Assembly: GCA_963848525.1 (NCBI GenBank)
Contig: CAWKDZ010000002.1
Coordinates: 186,001-250,000 of the forward strand
DNA: 64,000 nucleotides
Direction: 5' to 3'
Source of the DNA: JACCTU01 sp963848525
GTDB lineage: Bacteria > Actinomycetota > Thermoleophilia > Gaiellales > Gaiellaceae
Shown: piece by piece, positions 1 through 8,171 of the stretch
Numbering within the stretch: the first letter of the stretch is position 1
Layout: every line of letters starts with the position of its first letter
Position numbers and translations under genes: made by a program
Notes under the pieces: generated by a model
Told to the model about the DNA's origin: nothing
The model's database searches: none
The model's input: only the letters and a program-made list of their open reading frames with translations

Positions 1-1424
1 CGAGCGGCCCGCTCGTGCAGGCGTCGGGGGTGAGCCCGTTCGTCGGCTGCACCGCGGACGGGGTGGCGTCGCAGTCCGGGACGGTGTACCTGAACAGCGA
101 GGTGGAGCCCTGGATCGACGTCAATCCGACGAACACGAGCAACCTCGTCGGGATCTTCCAGCAGGACCGCTGGTCGAACGGAGGCGCGCGAGGCACGGTC
201 GCCACCGTGTCGATGAACGGCGGCACGTCCTGGACGCTCGTGCCGATTCCAGGAGTCTCGCGTTGCACGGGCGGCGCCTACCAGCGGTCGACGGACCCCT
301 GGGTCAGCTTCGGCCCGAGCGGTGTCGCTCACCAGCTCGCGCTGTCGTTCAACGACGTCGCGCCGCCGTTCACCCCCGAGGACTTCGACCACGCGCTGCT
401 GGCGAGCAGGTCGACCGACGGCGGTCTTACGTGGAGCGAGCCGGTCGTCGTGATCCGAGATCTGGCGCCGACCGTGTTCAACGACAAGCAGTCGATCACG
501 GCCGACCCGACGAACGCGAACCTCGTCTATGCGATCTGGGACCGGCTGGTCTTCCCGAGCGAGCGCGCCAACGTCTCCGCGAGCTTCAACACCTCGGCCT
601 TCCGTGGGCCGGCGTGGTTCGCCCGGAGCACGAACGGGGGTGTCTCGTGGGAGCGTGCCCGACAGATCTACGACCCGGGCCAGAACGACCAGACGATCGG
701 CAACCAGATCGTCGTCACACCGGACGGAGCCCTCGTCGACATCTTCACCGAGTTCAACAACGAGAACAAGAAGAAGCTTCGTGGGGGAACCGTGCGCGTC
801 ATCCGCTCGACCGACAAAGGCGTGACCTGGTCGAGCTCGTTCCTGATCGACCGGCTGCAGACGATCGGTGTCAGCGACCCCGAGACGGGCGATCCCGTCC
901 GGGCCGGGGACATCATCCCGGACATCGCGGTCGATCGTTCGAGCGGCCGGCTCTACGCCGTCTGGCAGGACGCTCGCTTCAACGGCTTCGCGGCCGACGC
1001 GATCGCGTTCTCTCAGTCGTCGGACGGCGGGCGGACGTGGTCGACGCCGATCAAGGTCAATCTGACGCCGACGTCGATCCCGGTCGGTAACCAGCAGGCC
1101 TTCACGGGGTCCGTGCACGTCTCGAGCGACGGAACCGTCGCGGTCACGTACTACGACTTCCGCAACAACACGCCCGCGGCTCCGCTCCTCACGGACTACT
1201 TCCTCGTGCATTGCCACGCCAACTGCACGGCGCCGTCCTCGTGGACGAACGAGGTCCGGGTGACGGACGCCCCGTTCGACATGCGGCGGGCACCGGACGC
1301 CGGCGGTTTCTTCACCGGCGATTACGAGGGACTAGCGTCGGTGGGGACGACGTTTACGCCGTTCTTCTCGCAGACGCACGGGACCGACCCGTCGAGCGCC
1401 TTCTTCAGGCGCGTCGGTCCGTAG
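1..1424 (+). CDS. BNR/Asp-box repeat protein, sialidase-like (5' end outside window)
   Basis: The frame is open to the left edge, so the true start and any signal peptide are missing. The visible 469 residues carry five Asp-box motifs (S-x-D/N-x-G-x-T/S-W), counted from the GTG at 15: SMNGGTSW (~66), STDGGLTW (~133), STNGGVSW (~205), STDKGVTW (~265) and SSDGGRTW (~335). Each caps a beta-propeller blade in the sialidase/BNR fold. Proteins of this kind are usually secreted or surface-exposed. No set of sialidase arginines can be assigned with confidence, so glycosidase activity is unproven and the protein could be a binding propeller. It converges on the P1 peptidase with a 3-bp gap between stop codons, and a short inverted repeat (CCGTAG/CTACGG, 1419-1433) spans both stops. 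Confidence 0.8.
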   Translation, partial: SGPLVQASGVSPFVGCTADGVASQSGTVYLNSEVEPWIDVNPTNTSNLVGIFQQDRWSNGGARGTVATVSMNGGTSWTLVPIPGVSRCTGGAYQRSTDPWVSFGPSGVAHQLALSFNDVAPPFTPEDFDHALLASRSTDGGLTWSEPVVVIRDLAPTVFNDKQSITADPTNANLVYAIWDRLVFPSERANVSASFNTSAFRGPAWFARSTNGGVSWERARQIYDPGQNDQTIGNQIVVTPDGALVDIFTEFNNENKKKLRGGTVRVIRSTDKGVTWSSSFLIDRLQTIGVSDPETGDPVRAGDIIPDIAVDRSSGRLYAVWQDARFNGFAADAIAFSQSSDGGRTWSTPIKVNLTPTSIPVGNQQAFTGSVHVSSDGTVAVTYYDFRNNTPAAPLLTDYFLVHCHANCTAPSSWTNEVRVTDAPFDMRRAPDAGGFFTGDYEGLASVGTTFTPFFSQTHGTDPSSAFFRRVGP

Positions 1425-1427
1425 ACG

Positions 1428-2459
1428 CTACGGCGGGGCGGGAGCCGGTCGGCTTCCGCCCCGCCCGTACCGCTCCATCACCTCGAGCAACGCCTCCGCC
1501 TCCAACGCGTGCACGGTGTTGCCGCCGAAGCCGGTCATCGTCTCGGCGGCGAGCAGCGCGTTCACGATCGCTTCCTCGGTCGCCTCGATCGCGGCATAGA
1601 AGAGCGGATCCATGCGATCGTTCGCGACGAGTCGCACCTGCGGCTTCGGCAGTTCGTTCCCGGTCGAGAACGCGAGGACGAGGTCGCCGCTCGAGTTCTC
1701 GCCCGCGCCGCCCGTCCTCGCGATGCCGAGCGCGGCTCGTTGCGCCAGGCGGGCGCACTGGTGCGGAAGCAGCGGCGCGTCGGTGGCGGCGAGGACGATG
1801 ATCGAGCCGTCCGGCCGGGTGGGGCCGGGGATGCGGTCGGTGCCGAGCTCGCGTCCGACCGGGACGCCGTCGACCGCGAGCCGCGAGCGCCCGCCGTGGT
1901 TCGCCTGCACGAGCACTCCTACCGTCCAGCGCCCGGCCCGCCGCGACGCGGTGCCGATCCCACCCTTGAACCCGTGGCAGACCATCCCGGTGCCGCCGCC
2001 GACGTTGCCCTCGGCGACCGGCCCGTCGGATGCCGAGTCGAGCGCCGCGAGCGCGTGCTCCCTGCGCACGTGGAAGCCGTCGATGTCGTTGAGGAAGCCG
2101 TCCCACGTCTCGGCGACGACGGGGAGAGCCCAGTCCGGCGCGTCGTCGTGCTGCTGCCCCGCTGCAATCAACGCCTCGTGGACGGCGCCGACGCTGTGCG
2201 TGTTCGTCGTCGCGATCGGCGTCGTGAGCACGCCGCTCTCGCGGACCCACTCGAGCCCGGTCATCTCGCCGTTCCCGTTCAGCCGGTGCGGCGCGGCGAA
2301 GACCTGCGCCGGCGGGACGACGACCGTGACGCCGGTGCGCACGTCGTCTCCCTCGATCAGCGTCGTGTGCCCCACGCGGACGCCGGCCACGTCGGTGATC
2401 GCATTCAGCGGCCCGGGCTTGAGCTCCCCGAGCGTGATCCCGAGCTCGCGCGCCCTCAC
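1428..2459 (-). CDS. P1 family (S58, DmpA-like) peptidase
   Basis: This 343-residue protein belongs to the DmpA/L-aminopeptidase D-esterase family, N-terminal nucleophile hydrolases that self-cleave before a serine to give alpha and beta chains. Family marks are the N-terminal NAITDVAGVRVGH, the GNVGGGTGM loop (~151-159), and DGSIIVLAATDAPLLP, in which the predicted cleavage bond is Gly218-Ser219 and Ser219 the nucleophile. No signal peptide is seen, so it is probably cytoplasmic. The GTG start overlaps the phosphomannomutase stop by 4 bp (GTGA), making it the second gene of a minus-strand operon. The substrate cannot be predicted; family members cleave small N-terminal residues or D-amino-acid esters. 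Confidence 0.9.
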   Translation of the reverse strand: MRARELGITLGELKPGPLNAITDVAGVRVGHTTLIEGDDVRTGVTVVVPPAQVFAAPHRLNGNGEMTGLEWVRESGVLTTPIATTNTHSVGAVHEALIAAGQQHDDAPDWALPVVAETWDGFLNDIDGFHVRREHALAALDSASDGPVAEGNVGGGTGMVCHGFKGGIGTASRRAGRWTVGVLVQANHGGRSRLAVDGVPVGRELGTDRIPGPTRPDGSIIVLAATDAPLLPHQCARLAQRAALGIARTGGAGENSSGDLVLAFSTGNELPKPQVRLVANDRMDPLFYAAIEATEEAIVNALLAAETMTGFGGNTVHALEAEALLEVMERYGRGGSRPAPAPP

Positions 2460-3802
2460 GAGCGGATCACGGACAGCACCTCATCGCGCTTGCGCTCCAT
2501 CAGCTCCTGCGAGCGCGCTTCGAGGTTGAGCCGGAGCAGCGGCTCGGTGTTCGACGGGCGCACGTTGAAGTGCCAGTCCTCCGAGTCGACCGAGACGCCG
2601 TCGAGGTGCGAGACGTTGCCCTCCGCGCCGAAGCGCGCCTGCAGCTCCTGGAGCTTGAGCGCGACGTCGGACACGGGCGTGTTCAGCTCACCCGTGAGGA
2701 AGTAGCGCTCGCGGAACGGCCGTAGGAGCTCCGACAGCTTCGCGCCGCGCTTGGAGATCAGCTCGAGCATCAGCAGGAACGGCACGACGCCGGAGTCGGC
2801 CTGCGAGAAGTCGCGGAAGTAGTAGTGGCCGGAGACCTCGCCGCCGAAGAGCGCGTCCTCCTCGCGCATCCGGTGCTTGATGAACGCGTGGCCGACACGG
2901 TTGATCAGCGGCTCGCCTCCGGCGCGCTCGATCGTGTCGGGGACGGCCCAGCTGGCGCGGACGTCGTAGATGATCTTCGCTGCGGGCTCCTTCGCCAGGA
3001 CGGTCTCGGCGAGCAGCGCCGTGATGAAGTCGCCCGGGACGAACTCGCCCGTGTCGTCGACGAAGAAGCAGCGGTCGGCGTCGCCGTCGAACGCGACCCC
3101 GAGGTCTGCACCTTCCTCGAGCGTGGTCGCGACGATGAACTCGCGGTTCTCGGGCAGCAGCGGGTTCGGCTCGTGGTTGGGGAACGTCCCGTCGGGCTCG
3201 AAGTAGAACGTGCGCGCGTCGATCGGCAGGCGTTCGAGGATCGGCGGCAGCATCACGCCGGCCATCCCGTTCGCCGCGTCGATCACGATGCGCAGCGGCT
3301 CGATCGCGTCGACGTCGACGAACGAGAGCACGCGCTCGACGTAGGCCGGCCAGACGTCGTACTCCTGGACCTGTCCAGGGGACAGTCCCGGGACTGTCCC
3401 CGAAGCGCGAGCGGCCCTGTCCCGAATGTCCAGGAGCCCCGACTCGCCGCCGACCGGGAGGGCGCCGCGCCGGACGATCTTCATCCCCGTGTACTCCTTG
3501 GGATTGTGCGAGGCAGTGACGGCAATGCCGCCGTCGAGGCCAAGCTCGCCGACCGCGAAGTAGACCATCTCGGTGCCGACGAGACCGAGCTCGAGCACGT
3601 CGGCGCCCGCGTCGGCCGCGCCCGCCGTCACCGCCTGCTCCATCGAGGGCGACGAGAGTCGCATGTCCCGCCCGACCGCGATCCGCTGCGGCTCGAAGTG
3701 CTCGACATAGGCGCGCCCGATCGCATACGCGCCTTCCTCGTCCAGCTCGGTCGGGTAGATGCCCCTGACGTCGTACGCCTTGAAGACCTTCGAGTCGAGC
3801 AC
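2456..3802 (-). CDS. manB: Phosphomannomutase/phosphoglucomutase
   Basis: This 448-residue enzyme of the alpha-D-phosphohexomutase superfamily interconverts hexose 6- and 1-phosphates for nucleotide-sugar synthesis. Diagnostic elements are the phosphoserine loop TASHNPKEYTG (Ser98), the Mg-binding DGDADR (239-244), the sugar-binding GEVSGHYYF and the C-terminal phosphate-binding RPSNTEPLLR. The GTG start at 3802 is chosen because it precedes the conserved FKAYDVRGIYP and lies 7 nt after a TAGCAT box, as in leaderless genes. A longer antiparallel open frame running to 6565 is a composition artefact. Residues 134-142 of the linker between domains 1 and 2 are encoded by a perfect 24-bp palindrome. 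PMM versus PGM specificity is not settled by sequence. Confidence 0.92.
   Translation of the reverse strand: MLDSKVFKAYDVRGIYPTELDEEGAYAIGRAYVEHFEPQRIAVGRDMRLSSPSMEQAVTAGAADAGADVLELGLVGTEMVYFAVGELGLDGGIAVTASHNPKEYTGMKIVRRGALPVGGESGLLDIRDRAARASGTVPGLSPGQVQEYDVWPAYVERVLSFVDVDAIEPLRIVIDAANGMAGVMLPPILERLPIDARTFYFEPDGTFPNHEPNPLLPENREFIVATTLEEGADLGVAFDGDADRCFFVDDTGEFVPGDFITALLAETVLAKEPAAKIIYDVRASWAVPDTIERAGGEPLINRVGHAFIKHRMREEDALFGGEVSGHYYFRDFSQADSGVVPFLLMLELISKRGAKLSELLRPFRERYFLTGELNTPVSDVALKLQELQARFGAEGNVSHLDGVSVDSEDWHFNVRPSNTEPLLRLNLEARSQELMERKRDEVLSVIRS
3378..3401. repeat. Perfect 24-bp palindrome inside the phosphomannomutase gene
   Basis: The two 12-nt halves GGGGACAGTCCC and GGGACTGTCCCC are exact reverse complements with no spacer. 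The flanks add further GTCC/GGAC half-sites and a 9-bp outer inverted repeat (CTCCTGGAC at 3362-3370, GTCCAGGAG at 3428-3436). It falls in a poorly conserved linker of the enzyme and keeps the frame. Confidence 0.85.
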
Positions 3803-3809
3803 CGCGCGG

Positions 3810-3815
3810 ATGCTA
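3810..3815 (-). promoter_or_regulatory. Leaderless -10 box for manB
   Basis: On the minus strand TAGCAT is followed by exactly 7 nt and the GTG start codon. No Shine-Dalgarno sequence is present, which fits transcription starting at or next to the start codon. Confidence 0.55.
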
Positions 3816-3921
3816 ACGGCGTGCCGGGGAAGAAACCGCCTCCTGGGCCGTCTAGAGGTTGTGCCGCCGCACGCCCAGGCGGCTCCCCGGCCCGGAAGCA
3901 ACAGGTGACTACGGACGTTTC

Positions 3922-3927
3922 TACACT
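3922..3927 (+). promoter_or_regulatory. Leaderless -10 box for the cyclase-ATPase gene
   Basis: TACACT is followed by 7 nt and GTG at 3935. The same TANNNT spacing occurs before several other genes here. It supports 3935 as the start rather than the in-frame GTG codons at 3905 or 3929. Confidence 0.55.
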
Positions 3928-3934
3928 TGTGGGA

Positions 3935-6871
3935 GTGGAGCGCAAGCTCGCAACGGTCTTGTTCGTCGACCTGGTCGACTCGACCGGCCTGGTCTCCAGC
4001 ACGGATCCCGAGATCGTGCGGCGCCGCGTGGACCGGTTCTTCGAGCAGGCGTCGCAGTGCATCCAGCAGCACGGCGGCATGGTCGAGAAGTTCGCCGGCG
4101 ACGCCGTCATGGCCGCGTTCGGTGTCCCGCAGGCGCACGAGGACGACGCGGAGCGCGCGGTGCGCGCGGCGCTCGGCATCCTCGAGGCGACCGACGAGCT
4201 CGACCTCCAGGCCCGCGTCGGGGTCGAGGCGGGCGAGGTCGTCGTCGGCGAGGGCGACTCGACGTTCGCCACCGGCGAAGCGATCAACATCGCCGCGCGA
4301 CTCCAGCAGAGCGCCGAGGCCGGCCAGATCCTGATCGGGCCGAACGTTTATCGGCTGACGCTCGACCGGATCGAGGTCGAGGACGTCGGGCCGGTGCAGG
4401 TGCGCGGGCGGACCGAGCCGATCTGGGCGTGGCGTGCGCTGTCCGCGTTCGACGGCGGTGCGCGGATCTCGAGCCTCGAGGCCCCGCTGGTCGGCCGCGA
4501 CGTCGAGCTCGGCCTGCTCGAGAACACCTACTCGCGCGTGGTGCGCAACCGGCGCGCGCACCTCGTCACGATCTTCGGCGAGCCCGGGGTCGGCAAGAGC
4601 CGCCTCTCGCGCGAGTTCCTCGAGACGCTCGAGGGCGCGACCGTGCTCCAGGGCCGGTCGCTGCCGTACGGCGAGGGGATCACGTACTGGCCGCTCGCCG
4701 AGATGGTCAAGGTCTCCGCAGGCATCCACGACGACGAGCCCGTCCGCGAGGCGTTCGAGAAGCTTCGCGCCTGCTGCGAGGACGAGGCCGTCGCCGACCT
4801 GCTCGCGAACGCCTCTGGTGTGCTCGAGGCCGTCGAGGGCGAGCGCGCGCAGCAGGAGATCGCGTGGGCGGCGCGGGAGTGGGCCGCGAAGCTCGCGGAT
4901 CCGCAGCCGCTCGTGCTCGTGTTCGAGGACATCCACTGGGCCGAGGAGCCGCTGCTCGAGCTCGTCGAGCACCTCGCCGAGTTCGTCCGCGACGCGCCGC
5001 TCCTGATCATCTGCCTCGCGCGGCACGAGCTGCTCGAGGTCCGACCTTCGTGGGGCGGCGGCAGGCTGCGCTCCGCGGCGATCGAGCTGGAGCCGCTCGC
5101 CGACGAGGACAGCGAGCAGCTGATCGACGCGCTGATCGCCGGGACGACACTGGAGGCGAGCTGCCGCGGCGAGATCCTCGAGGTCACCGAGGGCAACCCG
5201 CTCTTCGTCGAGGAGACGATCCGGATGCTCGCCGAGCACGACGGCAACCTCTCGGTCGCCGCGGGCATCCCGAACACGCTCCAGGCACTGATCGCCGCGC
5301 GCATCGACCGTTTGCCCGCCGTCGAGAAGCGGCTCGTGCAGCGGGCGGCGCTGATCGGGCGGATCTTCTGGGAGGGCGCGATCGGACATCTCTCGCCCGA
5401 GCTCGACGACGTCGGCCAGGGGCTCGAGAGCCTGGTTCTCCGCGAGCTCGTCCTGCCCGAGTCGCGCTCCTCGATCTCCGGCGAGCGCGCGTACAAGTTC
5501 AAGCACGTGCTCATCCGCGAGGTCGCCTACCAGGGTCTTTCGAAGTCCGCGCGAGCCGCGCAGCACGCGCGCTTCGCGGGCTGGCTGAAGGAGCGCGCGG
5601 GCGACGAGCTCCTGGAGATCCGGGCCTTCCACCTCGACAGGGCCGCGTACCTGCTCGCGGAGCTCGACGGGGCCACGCCGGAGGAACTCGCGGTCGAGGC
5701 GGCCGAGGCCCTCGAGGCGGCCGGCCGCCGCGCGATGGCCCGCGAGTCGTTCAAGACCGCGCGCAAGCTGCTCCTCCGCTCGATGGAGCTCGAGACGACG
5801 CTCGACCGGCGCTGGCTCGCCGCGCGGGCCGCCCAGCGGCTCGGCGACATGCCGGCGGTCTCGGTCGAGATGGAGGCCGTCCGCGCCGACGCCGCGGCTC
5901 AGGGCGTGAAGAAGCTCGAGGCGATCGCGCTGGCGGCACTGGCCGAGGTCGCCCTGCTCACGGCCGCCGACCTCACCCGCGCGAAGGAGCTCTCGACCCA
6001 GGCGCTCGACGTCCTCCCGGAGGATGCGCCGATCGCGGCGCGGATCGAGGCGTACAACGTCCGCGTCCAGATCGCGACGTGGGTCGGCGACCAGGAGACG
6101 GCCGCCGAGTACCTCCACCACGCGCTCGACGCCGCGCGCGGTGCCGGCCGCAAGGACCTCGAGGCCAGCGCGATCCACGGGCTCGCCTCGCTCTACATGT
6201 CGAAGCTCCAGCTCGCACCGGCACGCGAGCTGCTCGAGCGCGGCCTGGAGCTCGCCGAGCAGAGCGGCGGCGTGCTCGTGCGGGCCGCGGTGCTCGAGCG
6301 TTGGGGCATGCTCGCCCAGCTCGAGGGCGACCTCGAGTCGGCGGAGCAGGCGTTCCGCGACGGGCTTGCGCTCTACGAGGAGGTCGGCTTCGCCGCCGGC
6401 ATCGCCTGGGGGCACAAGCACCTCGGCTCGCTCGCGTGGAAGCGGGGCGACCTCGAGGAAGCGGAGGAGAGCTTCCGCGAGTCGATCCGGATCCTGAAGA
6501 AGCTCGGCGACCGCGCGTACCTCTGCGAATCCCAGCGCGCGCTCGCGGAGCTGCTCGTGATCCACGGCAAGGTCGACGAGGCAGAGCGGTTCGCACTCGA
6601 AGCCCGCGAGACGGTCGGCCCGCAGGACGCGATGTCGCAGATCACGACCACGTTCTCGCTCGCCGTCGTGCGCGCGGCGCAGGGCCGCGATGCTGAGGCC
6701 GAGGAGCTGTTCCGCTCGGCGCTCGACCGCGTCGAGGACAGCCCCTTCCGCCTGATCGAGCGCGAGACGCTCGAGCGCTACGTGCGGTTCCTGAACGAGC
6801 GCGGGCGCGAGGACGAAGCCGCGCCGCTCGAGGACCGGCTCGTCTCCGGGCCGCTCGCAGCGGCCGCGTAG
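3935..6871 (+). CDS. Class III adenylate/guanylate cyclase-AAA ATPase-TPR regulator
   Basis: This is a 978-residue three-part signalling protein. Residues 1-165 form a class III cyclase domain with metal aspartates Asp12 (LFVDLVDST) and Asp56 (FAGDAVMA), a Lys52 before the AGD motif, and NIAAR (Asn118, Arg122) for the transition state, so catalysis looks possible. Residues 185-560 are an AAA-type ATPase with Walker A GEPGVGKS (215-222) and Walker B LVLVFEDIHW (~326-335). The C-terminal 400 residues are alanine- and leucine-rich TPR repeats. It has no membrane segment. The layout resembles actinobacterial cyclase/STAND-type regulators; the signal sensed is unknown. GTG 3935 gives the usual VERKLATVLFVD N-terminus. 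Its last 94 bp overlap the convergent gene downstream. Confidence 0.88.
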   Translation: MERKLATVLFVDLVDSTGLVSSTDPEIVRRRVDRFFEQASQCIQQHGGMVEKFAGDAVMAAFGVPQAHEDDAERAVRAALGILEATDELDLQARVGVEAGEVVVGEGDSTFATGEAINIAARLQQSAEAGQILIGPNVYRLTLDRIEVEDVGPVQVRGRTEPIWAWRALSAFDGGARISSLEAPLVGRDVELGLLENTYSRVVRNRRAHLVTIFGEPGVGKSRLSREFLETLEGATVLQGRSLPYGEGITYWPLAEMVKVSAGIHDDEPVREAFEKLRACCEDEAVADLLANASGVLEAVEGERAQQEIAWAAREWAAKLADPQPLVLVFEDIHWAEEPLLELVEHLAEFVRDAPLLIICLARHELLEVRPSWGGGRLRSAAIELEPLADEDSEQLIDALIAGTTLEASCRGEILEVTEGNPLFVEETIRMLAEHDGNLSVAAGIPNTLQALIAARIDRLPAVEKRLVQRAALIGRIFWEGAIGHLSPELDDVGQGLESLVLRELVLPESRSSISGERAYKFKHVLIREVAYQGLSKSARAAQHARFAGWLKERAGDELLEIRAFHLDRAAYLLAELDGATPEELAVEAAEALEAAGRRAMARESFKTARKLLLRSMELETTLDRRWLAARAAQRLGDMPAVSVEMEAVRADAAAQGVKKLEAIALAALAEVALLTAADLTRAKELSTQALDVLPEDAPIAARIEAYNVRVQIATWVGDQETAAEYLHHALDAARGAGRKDLEASAIHGLASLYMSKLQLAPARELLERGLELAEQSGGVLVRAAVLERWGMLAQLEGDLESAEQAFRDGLALYEEVGFAAGIAWGHKHLGSLAWKRGDLEEAEESFRESIRILKKLGDRAYLCESQRALAELLVIHGKVDEAERFALEARETVGPQDAMSQITTTFSLAVVRAAQGRDAEAEELFRSALDRVEDSPFRLIERETLERYVRFLNERGREDEAAPLEDRLVSGPLAAAA

Positions 6872-7683
6872 CCCGAGAGCAGCGCTGCTCGGATCGCGAA
6901 GCTCGACTCGAGGTCGGGAGCCTCGCTGATCACGGTCGCCGGCCGGTCGAAGCGCGCGAGCGCCTCGCCGAGCGGCTCGGCGCGGAGCGTGCCTTCGCCG
7001 TAGGCAAGGTGCTTCGTCTCGTTGCGGTTCGCGAAGGCGATGTCGGAGAAGTGGATGTGGAACGGCGCGCTGTCCTCGAGGACGCCGTCCGCCGCTTCCA
7101 GCACGTCGCCGAACAGCGAGGTCTCCGTGAACGCGCCGTCGCTCGTCGCGTGCATGTGCGCGAAGTCGAGCACGGGGCGGACCCAGTCGACGCGCGACGA
7201 GATCTCGAGCACGTCGTCGACCGAGCCGAGCTCACGCACGCGGCCCATCACCTCGATCCCGAACGGCACGGCCCGGTCCTTCTTCTCCAGCCGCGCGCGC
7301 AGCTCGCCGAGCTGCTCGCAGACCGAGTCGATCGCGTCCTCGCGCGTCCGGCCGAGCAGGAAGCCGGGATGGAAGACGACGAGCTCGGCGCCCGCCGTCT
7401 TGGCGATCCCGGCCGAATGGTCGAGCATCCCGACCGCCATGTTCAACTTCTTGCCGCGCTCCGCGTGGCCCATGAACCCCGCGATCGGCGCGTGCACGGA
7501 GAGCGCGATCCCGTGCTCATGGGCGAGCTCGCCGAACCGCTCGGCCCAGGGGTAATCCATCCAGAACTTGCCCTCGAAGTCGATCTCGCAGGCGGTGTAG
7601 CCGCGCTCGAGGAGGATCTCGACCGCCGCCTCTGGGGCGTCTCTCGAGGGCACGCGTGCCCCCCCGAACCGGATCTCGCCCAC
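6778..7683 (-). CDS. Sugar phosphate isomerase/epimerase (xylose isomerase-like TIM barrel)
   Basis: A 301-residue TIM-barrel protein of the AP endonuclease 2/xylose-isomerase-like superfamily. It shows strand-end metal or substrate residues typical of the fold: SVHAPIAGF, VVFHPGF, GIEVMGR, VLDFAHMHA and HIHFSDI, rich in His, Glu and Asp. The fold covers both sugar isomerases/epimerases and endonuclease IV, and the sequence does not choose between them. The last ~30 residues are Ser/Arg-rich, lie antisense to the cyclase 3' end (94-bp tail-to-tail overlap) and look like an extension produced by loss of an earlier stop. The GTG start leads directly into the first strand. Confidence 0.75.
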   Translation of the reverse strand: MGEIRFGGARVPSRDAPEAAVEILLERGYTACEIDFEGKFWMDYPWAERFGELAHEHGIALSVHAPIAGFMGHAERGKKLNMAVGMLDHSAGIAKTAGAELVVFHPGFLLGRTREDAIDSVCEQLGELRARLEKKDRAVPFGIEVMGRVRELGSVDDVLEISSRVDWVRPVLDFAHMHATSDGAFTETSLFGDVLEAADGVLEDSAPFHIHFSDIAFANRNETKHLAYGEGTLRAEPLGEALARFDRPATVISEAPDLESSFAIRAALLSGYAAAASGPETSRSSSGAASSSRPRSFRNRT

Positions 7684-7743
7684 GCGCGCACGCTAGTCGA
7701 CGTGGCGTGTCGAGCCGCCCCTAGACCGTCGCCAAATGTCGGA

Positions 7744-7782
7744 AACGGGCCTGGCCGGTCTCTGAGACCAGCCAGGCCCGTT
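7744..7782. repeat. 39-bp intergenic inverted repeat
   Basis: A 12-bp arm AACGGGCCTGGC (7744-7755) pairs perfectly with GCCAGGCCCGTT (7771-7782). One mismatch separates it from an inner GGTCTC/GAGACC repeat. It lies between two divergent genes, so it cannot be a shared terminator; a regulatory or mobile palindrome is more likely. No T-tract follows. Confidence 0.7.
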
Positions 7783-7824
7783 AGTGGCAAAAGCGCCTGG
7801 AGTTTCGGTGGTTGTCTCAGAGAC
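7758..7824. promoter_or_regulatory. Pair of GTCTCNGAGAC sites (candidate operators)
   Basis: Two 11-bp palindromes, GTCTCTGAGAC at 7758-7768 and GTCTCAGAGAC at 7814-7824, share identical half-sites, differ only at the central base and are centred 56 bp apart. They sit in the 212-bp gap between the isomerase-like gene and the small conserved gene. Two matching dyads suggest a dimeric regulator, but no repressor gene is adjacent. Confidence 0.45.
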
Positions 7825-7882
7825 GAATGAGGAAGTGTGACGGCTCGTCCACGGCGGCCCGGGGTCCGTCCGATCGCGGTCC

Positions 7883-7888
7883 TACCCT
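7883..7888 (+). promoter_or_regulatory. Leaderless -10 box for the 80-residue protein gene
   Basis: TACCCT is followed by 7 nt and the ATG at 7896, without a Shine-Dalgarno sequence. Confidence 0.55.
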
Positions 7889-7895
7889 TTCGCCC

Positions 7896-8138
7896 ATGGC
7901 CAAGTCCCCAACCCGAATCGACCTCCTCGAGCTCGACATCGACCTCCGGCTCACCGACCTCTGGCGCGAGGCGGGCGAGATCACGGACTGGAACCTCGAC
8001 GTGGTCGCAGCCTTCATGCGCGCCGCCTACGGCAAGGGTTACTGCGATGCCCTGACCGAGGAAGCGCCGGGGTCGCTCTGCGTCGACCACGGCTACCGCG
8101 TGCCCGCCCGGCGGGCGGCGGCGACCGAGGCGAGCTAA
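7896..8138 (+). CDS. Small conserved-looking protein of unknown function (80 aa)
   Basis: I do not recognise a family. The 80-residue product is acidic in its middle, rich in Leu/Asp (IDLLELDIDLRLTDLW), has two cysteines (YCDAL, SLCVDH) and a basic C-terminus, and shows no signal peptide or membrane segment. The ATG at 7896 is preferred over an upstream in-frame codon at 7812 because a TACCCT box stands 7 nt before it and the upstream residues look like untranslated sequence. It lies just before ccmE, but ccmE has its own -10-like box, so the two need not be co-transcribed. Confidence 0.6.
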   Translation: MAKSPTRIDLLELDIDLRLTDLWREAGEITDWNLDVVAAFMRAAYGKGYCDALTEEAPGSLCVDHGYRVPARRAAATEAS

Positions 8139-8158
8139 GCCCTCCCTAGGGCCGGGGA

Positions 8159-8164
8159 TACACT
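8159..8164 (+). promoter_or_regulatory. Leaderless -10 box for ccmE
   Basis: TACACT is followed by 7 nt (TCCGGCC) and GTG at 8172. The hexamer and spacing are the same as before the cyclase-ATPase gene. Confidence 0.55.
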
Positions 8165-8171
8165 TCCGGCC

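Noticed and set aside
3362..3436. A complete 75-bp MITE inserted in manB
   Set aside because: The enzyme is of normal length around this linker, so a whole inserted element is not evident. Only the palindrome is annotated.
2456..6565. A 1369-codon minus-strand open frame opposite the cyclase-ATPase gene
   Set aside because: Only its last 448 codons (phosphomannomutase) are real. The rest is an Arg/Glu/Leu-rich antisense shadow typical of 70% GC DNA; the plus strand has clear domains.
7744..7782. Rho-independent terminator
   Set aside because: The flanking genes diverge, so neither ends here, and there is no T-tract.
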